A stretch of 64,000 bases of DNA from NCBI GenBank assembly GCA_965224515.1, contig OZ245051.1:1302001-1366000 (forward strand), in the 5' to 3' direction. The notes under the pieces were generated by a model. It was not told the DNA's origin. It searched no databases and saw only the letters and a list, made by a program, of their open reading frames with translations. Shown here piece by piece: positions 16,311 to 23,225 of this stretch. A program made the translations under genes and the position numbers. How positions within the stretch are numbered: the first letter of the stretch is position 1; every line of letters begins with the position of its first letter. The DNA is from Sedimenticola_A sp040506425 (GTDB taxonomy: Bacteria; Pseudomonadota; Gammaproteobacteria; Chromatiales; Chromatiaceae).

Positions 16311-16784
16311 ATGAACGAAGCGAAAGAAAGGTTTAATCCAAAAGAGATAGAGGAGCTTGATGAAGTTATTCGTAGTTCCTACAATGATTTTGTTCGGCAA
16401 GAACGTAGAAACCTTTTACTCTCTTCGTCTATTACTATTATTACTGCATTTTCAGGTATTAACCCGAGCAAAGGATCAATATTTGGCTTTTCATTTGAAA
16501 ATCTGACGGAATCAGCTTTCTTTTCGATTCTCCTTGCTATAACAGCGTACTTTTTATCAGCATTTCTAATTTACTCGGTACCTAATTATCGCGATGCAAA
16601 GCAGGCTCGTAGGAAAATAATTACTGAATCAGGCTCATTAGAGTACAGTAGGCCTTGGTATTCCATAGTACCTCCGAATATTGGCACAGATTCGAGGTAT
16701 TTCAGTTGGGTATTTATACATTTTGTGTTACCTGTATTGGCTGGTATTGTTTCATGCATTATAGCGGTGGCTAAAATTGCCTAA
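16311..16784 (+). CDS. Cassette 1: small membrane protein of unknown function
   Basis: Encodes 157 residues with a charged N-terminus (1-33) and three likely membrane helices at about 36-53, 72-93 and 133-155. I recognise no family. The start follows AGGAAAAGAG, 16 bp after the attI core. This is the first cassette, so it should receive the strongest expression from any array promoter. The TAA stop lies inside the R'' element of attC1, the usual compact cassette layout. Base composition is AT-rich relative to the chromosome. Confidence 0.8.
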   Translation: MNEAKERFNPKEIEELDEVIRSSYNDFVRQERRNLLLSSSITIITAFSGINPSKGSIFGFSFENLTESAFFSILLAITAYFLSAFLIYSVPNYRDAKQARRKIITESGSLEYSRPWYSIVPPNIGTDSRYFSWVFIHFVLPVLAGIVSCIIAVAKIA

Positions 16785-16883
16785 CAAAGCAAGGCAATCG
16801 GACATGGGCAACCTGTCACTTTTTTTGCAAAAACACGCAAAAAAACCGCCAGCTCACCCATGCCGTTGCTCGCGGCGTTAGCT
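16779..16883 (+). repeat. attC: attC1 recombination site
   Basis: A 105-bp site runs from R'' GCCTAAC to R' GTTAGCT. The interior inverted repeats (GCAAGGCAATCGGACATGGG facing CCCATGCCGTTGCTCGC) pair imperfectly, leaving the extrahelical bases and long loop expected of an attC hairpin. Confidence 0.88.
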
Positions 16884-16903
16884 GTAAAAAAAATGGAGAT
16901 CGA

Positions 16904-17455
16904 ATGCTCGTCGGAAGTAATGTGCATATTCGTACAATCAAAGAGGCAGACCTTGAAGCTTTCTTTGAATTGCTGAATGACATAGATAGTCAGGGTGAGT
17001 TCCTCCCGGCTACTTTGACTTCGGAAACAAAATTAAAAGCTCAATATGCAGAAAATGGGTTTATCACTGACACATCTGAACAATATGTAATCATAAATAA
17101 GTCAGATGAAATTGTTGGCTCAATCTGGGCATTCAAATCAGTCCCATACTTCGATGCTATTGAGGTTGGTTACCAAATCTTTGATCACGAAAATCGTGGG
17201 AAGGGTTATGCAGCGGAAGCCCTTGCAATATTTCATCAATACATTTTCGAGACGAAACAGGTCAATCGTATAGAGCTACGAATTGCCACTGAAAATGAGC
17301 CATCAAAGAAGGTTGCACTTAAAGTGGGATTTACGCTGGAAGGTACGAATAGAGAGGCTGCTTACTCAAAAGGTAAGCTTCACGACATGAATATATTCGC
17401 AATGCTAAGACGAGAGTGGTCAGCTAACAAAGCATTGCAGCGGACAAGCCGCTGA
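16904..17455 (+). CDS. Cassette 2: GNAT acetyltransferase
   Basis: Encodes 183 residues. A RimJ/RimL-type GNAT domain is evident: an N-terminal HIRTIKEADLEAFFELLND, and the acetyl-CoA loop HENRGKGYAAEAL at about 101-113, followed by KVALKVGFTLEG. Substrates of this type include protein N-termini, aminoglycosides and small amines; the sequence does not show which. GGAGATCG precedes the ATG. The last eleven or so residues (ending ANKALQRTSR) are encoded by attC2 itself, a known feature of cassette proteins. Confidence 0.88.
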   Translation: MLVGSNVHIRTIKEADLEAFFELLNDIDSQGEFLPATLTSETKLKAQYAENGFITDTSEQYVIINKSDEIVGSIWAFKSVPYFDAIEVGYQIFDHENRGKGYAAEALAIFHQYIFETKQVNRIELRIATENEPSKKVALKVGFTLEGTNREAAYSKGKLHDMNIFAMLRREWSANKALQRTSR

Positions 17456-17469
17456 ATGCGGCGTTAACT
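17422..17469 (+). repeat. attC: attC2, very short
   Basis: A 48-bp site runs from R'' AGCTAAC to R' GTTAACT. The hairpin arms GCATTGCAGCGG and CCGCTGAATGC pair with one bulged G, the extrahelical base expected for strand choice. It is shorter than the approximately 57-bp lower limit usually quoted. It overlaps the 3' end of the GNAT gene. Confidence 0.78.
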
Positions 17470-17482
17470 GTCACTAGAAAAT

Positions 17483-18013
17483 ATGCACACGATTTCAATA
17501 GGAAAATATACAGTGGTCTGTGACCACGAAAAGTCTGATCGGATATCGAGAGAAATTGATGGCGCTGTGGTGGTAGAAAATCTGCCGATATTTGATGAAG
17601 AATATGGTGAATACATCTATTATGGGGTCACAGATTGCGGACTTTCACCAGATCTAATTATAAAAGGAATCTATTCTCCTTATTCCATATCAGGCTTTTA
17701 TCCGGGGATATTAATAATCCCGGAATCTGACATTCTGTTCTTTGGTGCAGGTGAAATTGTTCAGGTGTGGGAGTTGTCCCCTTACAAGAAAGTTCATGAG
17801 GAGTCTCCTGATTGTGGTTTTTGGGGATGGTCTCAATACAATGACGTAGTACTAATGTCCGGGGAGTTAGAATTGTCAGGCTGGAGCACATCGGGTAAAA
17901 AGCTTTGGTCTAAATTCGTAGAGCCGCCCTGGCACTACTTCGTTGATGGAAGTGTAGTTACCACTAATGTTATGGATCATGAAGAAAAGTTTAGCGTTTA
18001 TACCGGGGAGTAA
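17483..18013 (+). CDS. Cassette 3: unknown protein, copy 1
   Basis: Encodes 176 residues of unrecognised type. The sequence is rich in beta-strand-like segments and aromatic residues (EYIYYGVTDCGL, GFYPGILIIPES, CGFWGWSQYNDVVLMSGELELSGWS), suggesting a compact beta fold resembling part of a propeller. There is no signal peptide or membrane helix. The ATG is 20 bp after the recombination core and has no clear ribosome binding site. It is identical to the next cassette gene. Confidence 0.8.
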   Translation: MHTISIGKYTVVCDHEKSDRISREIDGAVVVENLPIFDEEYGEYIYYGVTDCGLSPDLIIKGIYSPYSISGFYPGILIIPESDILFFGAGEIVQVWELSPYKKVHEESPDCGFWGWSQYNDVVLMSGELELSGWSTSGKKLWSKFVEPPWHYFVDGSVVTTNVMDHEEKFSVYTGE

Positions 18014-18015
18014 GC

Positions 18016-18127
18016 AGTTAACAAGGCGGTCAAGATTGACGTCTATTCCGTCGCTTGTTTATGTGGCGGTCGCTACGCTGCCACAACACAATCAACTACA
18101 TAGCCGCAACTTACCGCGGCGTTAACT
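18016..18127 (+). repeat. attC: attC3
   Basis: A 112-bp site from R'' AGTTAAC to R' GTTAACT. The inner arms include AAGGCGGTCAAG and, near the 3' side, CCGCAACTTACCGCGGC, with an internal hairpin GTGGCGGTCGCTACGCTGCCAC. It follows the cassette-3 stop codon within three bases. Confidence 0.85.
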
Positions 18128-18140
18128 GTCACTAGAAAAT

Positions 18141-18671
18141 ATGCACACGATTTCAATAGGAAAATATACAGTGGTCTGTGACCACGAAAAGTCTGATCGG
18201 ATATCGAGAGAAATTGATGGCGCTGTGGTGGTAGAAAATCTGCCGATATTTGATGAAGAATATGGTGAATACATCTATTATGGGGTCACAGATTGCGGAC
18301 TTTCACCAGATCTAATTATAAAAGGAATCTATTCTCCTTATTCCATATCAGGCTTTTATCCGGGGATATTAATAATCCCGGAATCTGACATTCTGTTCTT
18401 TGGTGCAGGTGAAATTGTTCAGGTGTGGGAGTTGTCCCCTTACAAGAAAGTTCATGAGGAGTCTCCTGATTGTGGTTTTTGGGGATGGTCTCAATACAAT
18501 GACGTAGTACTAATGTCCGGGGAGTTAGAATTGTCAGGCTGGAGCACATCGGGTAAAAAGCTTTGGTCTAAATTCGTAGAGCCGCCCTGGCACTACTTCG
18601 TTGATGGAAGTGTAGTTACCACTAATGTTATGGATCATGAAGAAAAGTTTAGCGTTTATACCGGGGAGTAA
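18141..18671 (+). CDS. Cassette 4: unknown protein, copy 2
   Basis: A second, identical 176-residue copy of the protein at 17483-18013, 658 bp downstream. Leader and attC are also identical. The duplicate may raise dosage or simply be a neutral by-product of cassette shuffling. No functional assignment is possible from sequence. Confidence 0.8.
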   Translation: MHTISIGKYTVVCDHEKSDRISREIDGAVVVENLPIFDEEYGEYIYYGVTDCGLSPDLIIKGIYSPYSISGFYPGILIIPESDILFFGAGEIVQVWELSPYKKVHEESPDCGFWGWSQYNDVVLMSGELELSGWSTSGKKLWSKFVEPPWHYFVDGSVVTTNVMDHEEKFSVYTGE

Positions 18672-18673
18672 GC

Positions 18674-18785
18674 AGTTAACAAGGCGGTCAAGATTGACGT
18701 CTATTCCGTCGCTTGTTTATGTGGCGGTCGCTACGCTGCCACAACACAATCAACTACATAGCCGCAACTTACCGCGGCGTTATGT
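18674..18785 (+). repeat. attC: attC4
   Basis: Same sequence as attC3 up to the cleavage point, then GTTATGT in place of GTTAACT, because the bases after the cut belong to the following cassette. This confirms that recombination occurs between G and TT of the core. Confidence 0.85.
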
Positions 18786-18800
18786 TTTCTGGTGGATATC

Positions 18801-19490
18801 ATGAGTCCGAATGAAGAGTACGTATTAGAGGTGCTGAAGAATGAGTATGGCGGGCACTATATAGAGGGTGAAGATCCTCCCGATGCTTATCTTTTTTTGG
18901 ATGGAAATAGAATAGCTGTAGAGGTAACGAGATTAGTAGAGCAGGTGAGAAATGACTCGGGTGAAGTTGTTTCTAGAATGACTCATGATGTTCCGGCTAT
19001 GTCACTTGCCAAAAAAATAGATGCGGAAATGATTGAGCATATACCAGATGGCAAGTATGTCTTAATTATCGTTCCAGCGCCCGTAAAAAGCATTCGGCGC
19101 ACTAAAGAGCTCATTAAGTCAGAGATATTGCAATGTCTAGAAAATGGCCTCTCGGAAAGGGATGTGGTGATTGAAAGTAACAGAATATCTATTCATGTTC
19201 ATGATGGTGATAGGCCTTCTGGCAAAAAAGTAATAGGGGCTGTCTCAAACAGATACTCTTCTGCGAATATCAGTGAAAACGCTGCCAATATTCTGTATGA
19301 CAGAATCTCATCGAAAGCTAAAAAGTGCTTTAAGCAAGCTGAAGCGTCCGAATACTGGCTGGCTTTGTATAACGATTATTGGGTCGCTGATGCGAATTCA
19401 TATCGCCAAGCGTATAAATCATTGGGCATTGAGCATAATTTCAACAAAGTACTTGTAGTCAATGGATATGGAGAGGTTCATTGCCTATAA
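18801..19490 (+). CDS. Cassette 5: unknown protein, possible nuclease fold
   Basis: Encodes 229 residues from the ATG at 18801 with GGTGGA six bases upstream; an in-frame GTG at 18792 is an alternative. I do not recognise a named family. The N-terminal segment has PPDAYLFLDGNRIAVEVTRL, which resembles the D...(E)xT/K core of PD-(D/E)XK nucleases, with D and E spaced by a hydrophobic strand. The rest is mixed alpha/beta with a C-terminal ALYNDYWVADANSY region. The nuclease idea is only a motif-level suggestion. If right, it could be a defence or DNA-processing function. Confidence 0.7.
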   Translation: MSPNEEYVLEVLKNEYGGHYIEGEDPPDAYLFLDGNRIAVEVTRLVEQVRNDSGEVVSRMTHDVPAMSLAKKIDAEMIEHIPDGKYVLIIVPAPVKSIRRTKELIKSEILQCLENGLSERDVVIESNRISIHVHDGDRPSGKKVIGAVSNRYSSANISENAANILYDRISSKAKKCFKQAEASEYWLALYNDYWVADANSYRQAYKSLGIEHNFNKVLVVNGYGEVHCL

Positions 19491-19493
19491 AAA

Positions 19494-19554
19494 ACATAAC
19501 CAGTAGCTGCTGCGGAGCGTCGCTTCGCTCCTTCCGCAGAGCTAGGCGTTAAGT
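19494..19554 (+). repeat. attC: attC5
   Basis: A 61-bp site from R'' ACATAAC to R' GTTAAGT. The arms AGCTGCTGCGGAGCG and CGCTCCTTCCGCAGAGCT form a long hairpin with unpaired bases. Confidence 0.85.
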
Positions 19555-19620
19555 GCCCGAGTTACCCACAACTAGTAGACACCTTGTATAGTTAGATTTA
19601 CCTATATGGAGGTGCTCAAG

Positions 19621-19929
19621 ATGGCACGCAAGAAGACACAAGCCTATACAGAGGAGTTTCGCAGGGAAGCAGTTAAACGCGCAGACAAGGAAGGCAACAC
19701 TGCTGCATCGGTTGCAAGAGAACTAGGTATTCATCCTGGCCAAATATATAACTGGCGCCGTCAGTTTAAACGGCTTTCTGATAAGCAGTTTAATACCATG
19801 GATGGCGTAGACTACTCCAAGAAAGAAAGTGAAGAGATTCGAAAGCTCAAGCGTGAGAAGGCTGCCCTTGAAAAGGAGCTCGAATTCGTAAAAAAGGCAG
19901 CTGCGTACTTCGCGAACAACCAAGAGTGA
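19621..19929 (+). CDS. IS3-family transposase OrfA
   Basis: Encodes 102 residues from the ATG at 19621, six bases after GGAGGTG. The N-terminal helix-turn-helix (YTEEFRREAVKRA, SVARELGIHPGQIYNWRR) binds the element ends, and a C-terminal leucine-zipper-like coiled coil follows (about 70-95). A slippery heptamer A-AAA-AAG at 19890-19896 is in the correct phase, and the -1 frame is open from there into OrfB, so the active OrfAB fusion is made by programmed frameshifting. Confidence 0.93.
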   Translation: MARKKTQAYTEEFRREAVKRADKEGNTAASVARELGIHPGQIYNWRRQFKRLSDKQFNTMDGVDYSKKESEEIRKLKREKAALEKELEFVKKAAAYFANNQE

Positions 19930-20792
19930 AGTACGCATTAATACGAGAACACAGGGATCAGTATTCAATCACTATGATGTGTCGAGCTTTAAAGGTATCT
20001 CGGTCTGGCTATTATCGTTGGCTAAATCGCCCCAAGAGTGCGCGATCCCTGCGGCGTGAAGAGATGGAACGCCAAGTTATCGAGACCTACGCAACCTTTA
20101 AAGCACGCTATGGTGCTCCACGTATCGCCGAAGAACTGAATGCACTGAATATCCCGTGCTCGACAAACTATATAGCGGGCATACTGAAAAATCAGGGATT
20201 GAAAGCTAGAAATGGCAAGGCCTTCAATTACGGCAGCCATGCATTGACTAAGCATAATGTGGCAGAGAATCTGCTGTGGCGTGAGTTTGGAGCCAGCAAA
20301 CCAAATGAAAAGTGGGCCACGGACATCACCTATATCTGGGTAGAGGAGCAATGGCTTTATCTGGCCACGGTGATGGATCTCTTTTCGCGGAGTATTGTTG
20401 GTTGGGCTCTGGATACCTCAATGACTGAGCAACTCGTAACGGACGCACTATCGATGGCCTTTGAAAGGCGAGAGATTGAGCCTGGCTTGATTATCCACTC
20501 GGACCGAGGGGTTCAGTATCGGTCTCAGAAGTATATTGACTATATGAAACGGAAAGGGTGCAAGCCAAGCATGAGTCGTAAAGGCAATTGTTGGGACAAT
20601 GCACCGATGGAGTCATTTTTTAGTCGATTGAAAGTGGAGCTTATCTATGCCGAACAGTATGAATCGATCCGCGAGGCCAAATCCGGTATCTTTGAATACA
20701 TTGAAGTGTTTTATAACCGCCTACGCAGGCACTCAGCCATCGGCTATGTCAGCCCCGCTGAGTTTGAAAGGATAGCAGCTGATGCTGCATAG
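19926..20792 (+). CDS. IS3-family transposase OrfB (DDE catalytic part)
   Basis: Encodes 288 residues with the rve integrase core. The catalytic triad is visible as D in WATDITYIW, D in IIHSDRGVQY and E in NAPMESFFSRLK, with the usual K/R seven residues after the Glu. It can start at GTG 19926, overlapping the OrfA stop by four bases, or be made as an OrfAB fusion. It appears intact, so the element may still be mobile. Confidence 0.94.
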   Translation: MKYALIREHRDQYSITMMCRALKVSRSGYYRWLNRPKSARSLRREEMERQVIETYATFKARYGAPRIAEELNALNIPCSTNYIAGILKNQGLKARNGKAFNYGSHALTKHNVAENLLWREFGASKPNEKWATDITYIWVEEQWLYLATVMDLFSRSIVGWALDTSMTEQLVTDALSMAFERREIEPGLIIHSDRGVQYRSQKYIDYMKRKGCKPSMSRKGNCWDNAPMESFFSRLKVELIYAEQYESIREAKSGIFEYIEVFYNRLRRHSAIGYVSPAEFERIAADAA

Positions 20793-20801
20793 TTAGGGTG
20801 T

Positions 20802-21212
20802 CTACTTTTTGTGGGCAGGACCAGCAACAGATATGGATGAGTCCCGAAACCAGTTAGCGAGAAACTCCTCTGTAATAGATCCAGATGCCAATTGTTCGTA
20901 CATAATTACTGCTTCTGCTTCTGGTGCATCGAGAGAGTATCCATTCAGCTCAAGAAAAACGGCAGCTACAGTAAGTGCAATTCGCTTATTTCCATCAATG
21001 AATGGATGATTTTTAGAAAGGCCGTAACTATATGATGCAGCAAGTTCATGAATTGAAGCGTTTACTTCATATGTAAGCCTTTGCCGAGGCCGAGCCAATG
21101 CAGAATCAAGAAGTTTTTGGTCACGAATCCCTGGCAATCCCCCATGCTCAGCTAAAAGCATTTGGTGTATCGCCAGCACTGCCTCCGGCAAAACCCATAT
21201 CGGTTCTTTCAT
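20802..21212 (-). CDS. doc: Doc/Fic-type death-on-curing toxin
   Basis: Encodes 136 residues with the Fic/Doc motif HPFIDGNKRIAL at about 71-82. Doc of phage P1 phosphorylates EF-Tu and stops translation. The partner here is an AbrB-type antitoxin, not Phd; it lies upstream with a 4-bp overlap. The last three residues and the stop come from the right end of the IS, so the native C-terminus has been altered slightly. The gene runs opposite to the array, implying its own promoter beyond the antitoxin. Confidence 0.88.
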   Translation of the reverse strand: MKEPIWVLPEAVLAIHQMLLAEHGGLPGIRDQKLLDSALARPRQRLTYEVNASIHELAASYSYGLSKNHPFIDGNKRIALTVAAVFLELNGYSLDAPEAEAVIMYEQLASGSITEEFLANWFRDSSISVAGPAHKK

Positions 21213-21433
21213 TTAGCCAACTCATGAAGGGCGTTACGGTACTTTTTCATTACCTTCTCAGCAGCGTTCATCTGAGCGTCAAGGTCTTGCTGGTAAGGGG
21301 TCAAGGTCAATCCTTCTGGGCTATCTACCAAGTACAGCACATCCCCTTTTTCAGCATGGAGTTTTGTAAGTGCTTCTTTTGGCAGCACTATTCCCATCGA
21401 GTTTCCGATAGCGGTAACTTTTACTTTAAGCAT
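21209..21433 (-). CDS. AbrB/MazE-type antitoxin of the Doc pair
   Basis: Encodes 74 residues. A SpoVT/AbrB swapped-hairpin domain occupies 1-45 (VKVTAIGNSMGIVLPKEALTKL), and the C-terminal tail (about 50-74) is charged and probably binds the toxin. It overlaps the doc start by 4 bp, fitting coupled translation. AbrB-type antitoxins usually repress their own operon. Confidence 0.88.
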   Translation of the reverse strand: MLKVKVTAIGNSMGIVLPKEALTKLHAEKGDVLYLVDSPEGLTLTPYQQDLDAQMNAAEKVMKKYRNALHELAK

Positions 21434-21480
21434 TTGCCAGGCCTTATGTTATTACGTATGTTATTACATAGTGTAGCTGT

Positions 21481-21567
21481 GCCTAACCAGGTGGTCAACC
21501 CAGCTCGCATTAGCTCGCTCGGACAGCCTACATTGCGCTCCGGCTGCCGGTTACCACAACGTTAGGG
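21481..21567 (+). repeat. attC: attC6
   Basis: An 87-bp site from R'' GCCTAAC to R' GTTAGGG, with AGCTCGCATTAGCTCGCTCGGACA facing an imperfectly complementary CATTGCGCTCCGGCTGCCGG side. It closes the AbrB-Doc cassette. Confidence 0.8.
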
Positions 21568-21568
21568 C

Positions 21569-21838
21569 TTAAAACTGGTCGTAGTGACCACCGATAGAAA
21601 ATATATAAATATAGTCATCATCGTACTTATAAATAACACGGTCTTTTTGGCTAATTCGCCGAGACCATAAACCGGAGAGGTTATGTTTCAAAGGCTCAGG
21701 CTTACCTGTTCCAGTGGCAGGATCATCACGTAGCATCTCTTTCAGTACGCGACACAGTGCTATGTGCAACTTCTTGTCTTTCTGCCTGAGTTCTTCGTAT
21801 GCAGCCCATGTATTGCCTTCAAACACCAATGATCTCAT
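21569..21838 (-). CDS. yoeB: YoeB-family mRNA interferase toxin
   Basis: Encodes 89 residues from the ATG at 21838, giving normal YoeB length; an upstream in-frame ATG (21874) would lie deep inside the antitoxin gene. The family C-terminus is present: LSGLWSRRISQKDRVIYKY and the final GHYDQF with the catalytic His-Tyr pair. YoeB cleaves mRNA at the ribosomal A site. It overlaps the yefM gene by 20 bp. Confidence 0.92.
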   Translation of the reverse strand: MRSLVFEGNTWAAYEELRQKDKKLHIALCRVLKEMLRDDPATGTGKPEPLKHNLSGLWSRRISQKDRVIYKYDDDYIYIFSIGGHYDQF

Positions 21839-22091
21839 CAGCTTCCTCGGCTGTTGGCTTATGCCCTTTTCCACTCTTATGGGTATCCATTGAGTCGGCT
21901 ATTTGCCTCATTAAGTCACTGTTTTGTAAGACATATAGTGTTTCTTGGTCACGCTCCCAATCATCGGCACTAACCACAACAAAGTCATCTCCGGCACGGC
22001 GAGTTACTTTTATAGGCGCATGTTGGCTAACCACTTGTTCTACAAAGCTTTTCAGGTTGTCTCTGAATTTATTTACACTAACTGTATCCAT
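21819..22091 (-). CDS. yefM: YefM/Phd-family antitoxin
   Basis: Encodes 90 residues with the YefM/Phd N-terminal DNA-binding fold (MDTVSVNKFRDNLKSFVEQV, ADDWERDQETLYVL). The C-terminal tail neutralises YoeB. It is upstream of and overlaps yoeB, the normal order for autoregulated pairs. The module runs against the array direction near its end. Confidence 0.93.
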   Translation of the reverse strand: MDTVSVNKFRDNLKSFVEQVVSQHAPIKVTRRAGDDFVVVSADDWERDQETLYVLQNSDLMRQIADSMDTHKSGKGHKPTAEEADEIIGV

Positions 22092-22141
22092 AGGGGCGCC
22101 CTCTGTAAGGTACGGGTATACCGTACATAATAGTCACGGAG

Positions 22142-22214
22142 CCCTAACAAAGCAATTAACTCGGACGCAATTTCCGATACGCTCCAATTGCCCCGTTTAT
22201 TGAAAGCGTTAGTG
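22142..22214 (+). repeat. attC: attC7, last site of the array
   Basis: A 73-bp site from R'' CCCTAAC to R' GTTAGTG, with inverted arms AAGCAATTAACTCGGACGC and CCAATTGCCCCG plus the central TTTCCGATACG. The R' deviates from GTTRRRY at its last base. About 90 bp of unassigned sequence separates it from hemF. Confidence 0.78.
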
Positions 22215-22303
22215 AAAAAAAGTGGAGGTTAGTTTAGAAAAGTGTAGCTACATGAGTATAGGTGCGCTTGTTTCAATCCAGCTTTCGCTGATCTGCGCCG
22301 CCG

Positions 22304-23221
22304 CTAACTCTTAAGCCACTCTCTTGGCTGCCGTATAAGGTCGTAAATCTCTGCTTCCGGGGTGCCGGGTTCAGGCTCGTAGCCGTAGTTCCAATGCACC
22401 ACGGGGGGTAGTGACATGAGGATTGATTCGGTACGCCCCCCCGACTGCAGGCCGAACAGGGTGCCGCGGTCGAAGACCAGGTTGAACTCCACGTAGCGGC
22501 CGCGGCGGTAGCACTGGAAGTCTCTCTCCCGCTCGCCGTAGGGGTGGTTCATGCGCTTTTCCACGATCGGCAGGTAGTTGCCGGTAAAGCCTTCGCCAAC
22601 CCTGCGCATCAGTTCGAAGCACTTGTCGAATTCCCACTGGTTCCAGTCATCGAAGAAGAGGCCGCCGACACCGCGGTGTTCTTTGCGATGGGGCAGGTAG
22701 AAGTAGTCGTCGCACCACTTCTTGAGCTGGGGGTACAGATCGTCGCCGAAGGGTTCGCAAAGGTCTTTCGAGCGCTGGTGCCAGGCGATGACATCCTCTT
22801 CGAAGGGGTAGTAGGGGGTGAGGTCGTAACCGCCACCGAACCACCAGATGGGCTCTTCACCTTCAGCCTCGGCGATAAAGAAGCGCACGTTGGCGTGGGA
22901 TGTGGGCGCATAGGGGTTGCGGGGGTGGATCACCAGTGACACGCCCATGGCCTGGTAGGTGCGCCCGGCCAGTTCAGGGCGTTGTGCGGTAGCGGACGGG
23001 GGCAGTTTGTCACCGAAGACGTGGGAGAAATTGACCCCCGCTTTCTCCCAGGTGTCGCCACCCTCCAGTACACGGCTGCGGCCACCTCCGCCCTGTTCGC
23101 GGCTCCAGGCGTCTTCAGTGAAGGATTTGCTGTCCAGGGTTTCGAGATCGCGGCAGATATCGTCCTGTATCTTCAGCAGGGCCTGTTTAACGACTTCGGC
23201 ATCCGGGCGTTCTGTTGGCAT
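22304..23221 (-). CDS. hemF: Oxygen-dependent coproporphyrinogen III oxidase
   Basis: Encodes 305 residues, the usual HemF length. Conserved parts include RSRVLEGGDTWEKAGVNFSHV, WWFGGGYDLTPYYPFEED, HRGVGGLFFDDWN and YVEFNLVFDRGTLFGLQSGGRTESILMSLPP. The enzyme decarboxylates coproporphyrinogen III to protoporphyrinogen IX with O2, implying aerobic or microaerobic haem synthesis. It is last of a purE-tsaC-hemF operon with 4-7 bp gaps. The integron array ends about 90 bp beyond its stop codon. Confidence 0.97.
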   Translation of the reverse strand: MPTERPDAEVVKQALLKIQDDICRDLETLDSKSFTEDAWSREQGGGGRSRVLEGGDTWEKAGVNFSHVFGDKLPPSATAQRPELAGRTYQAMGVSLVIHPRNPYAPTSHANVRFFIAEAEGEEPIWWFGGGYDLTPYYPFEEDVIAWHQRSKDLCEPFGDDLYPQLKKWCDDYFYLPHRKEHRGVGGLFFDDWNQWEFDKCFELMRRVGEGFTGNYLPIVEKRMNHPYGERERDFQCYRRGRYVEFNLVFDRGTLFGLQSGGRTESILMSLPPVVHWNYGYEPEPGTPEAEIYDLIRQPREWLKS

Positions 23222-23225
23222 GGGG

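Larger units (their letters stand above)
17463..18778 (+). repeat. Exact tandem duplication of a 658-bp gene cassette
   Basis: Positions 17463-18120 and 18121-18778 are identical over the coding sequence, spacers and attC, with both units starting at the GTTAACT crossover point. The two encoded proteins are the same at all 176 positions. The duplication therefore follows cassette boundaries exactly and must be recent. It could come from integrase-mediated re-insertion of an excised copy or from unequal exchange. Confidence 0.95.
19565..20815 (+). mobile_element. IS3-family insertion sequence in the doc cassette
   Basis: A 1251-bp element bounded by imperfect 19-bp terminal inverted repeats (CCCACAACTAGTAGACACC at 19565-19583 and its partner at 20797-20815, two mismatches). 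It encodes OrfA and OrfB in -1 relationship with a shift site. No convincing target duplication is visible at the edges. It inserted between attC5 and the 3' end of the doc gene, and its right repeat supplies the doc stop codon. Confidence 0.88.
14788..22214. mobile_element. Chromosomal integron with seven attC sites
   Basis: A minus-strand integrase gene, a promoter with a candidate SOS box, an attI-like site and a plus-strand array of seven attC sites form a complete integron. The cassettes hold a membrane protein, a GNAT acetyltransferase, an unknown protein in two identical tandem copies, a nuclease-like unknown, an AbrB-Doc pair disrupted at its end by an IS3-family element, and a YefM-YoeB pair. 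The attC sites differ in length (48-112 bp) and sequence, so the cassettes come from different sources. Cassette DNA is clearly more AT-rich than the flanking aro/hem genes. The array ends against hemF. Confidence 0.92.
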
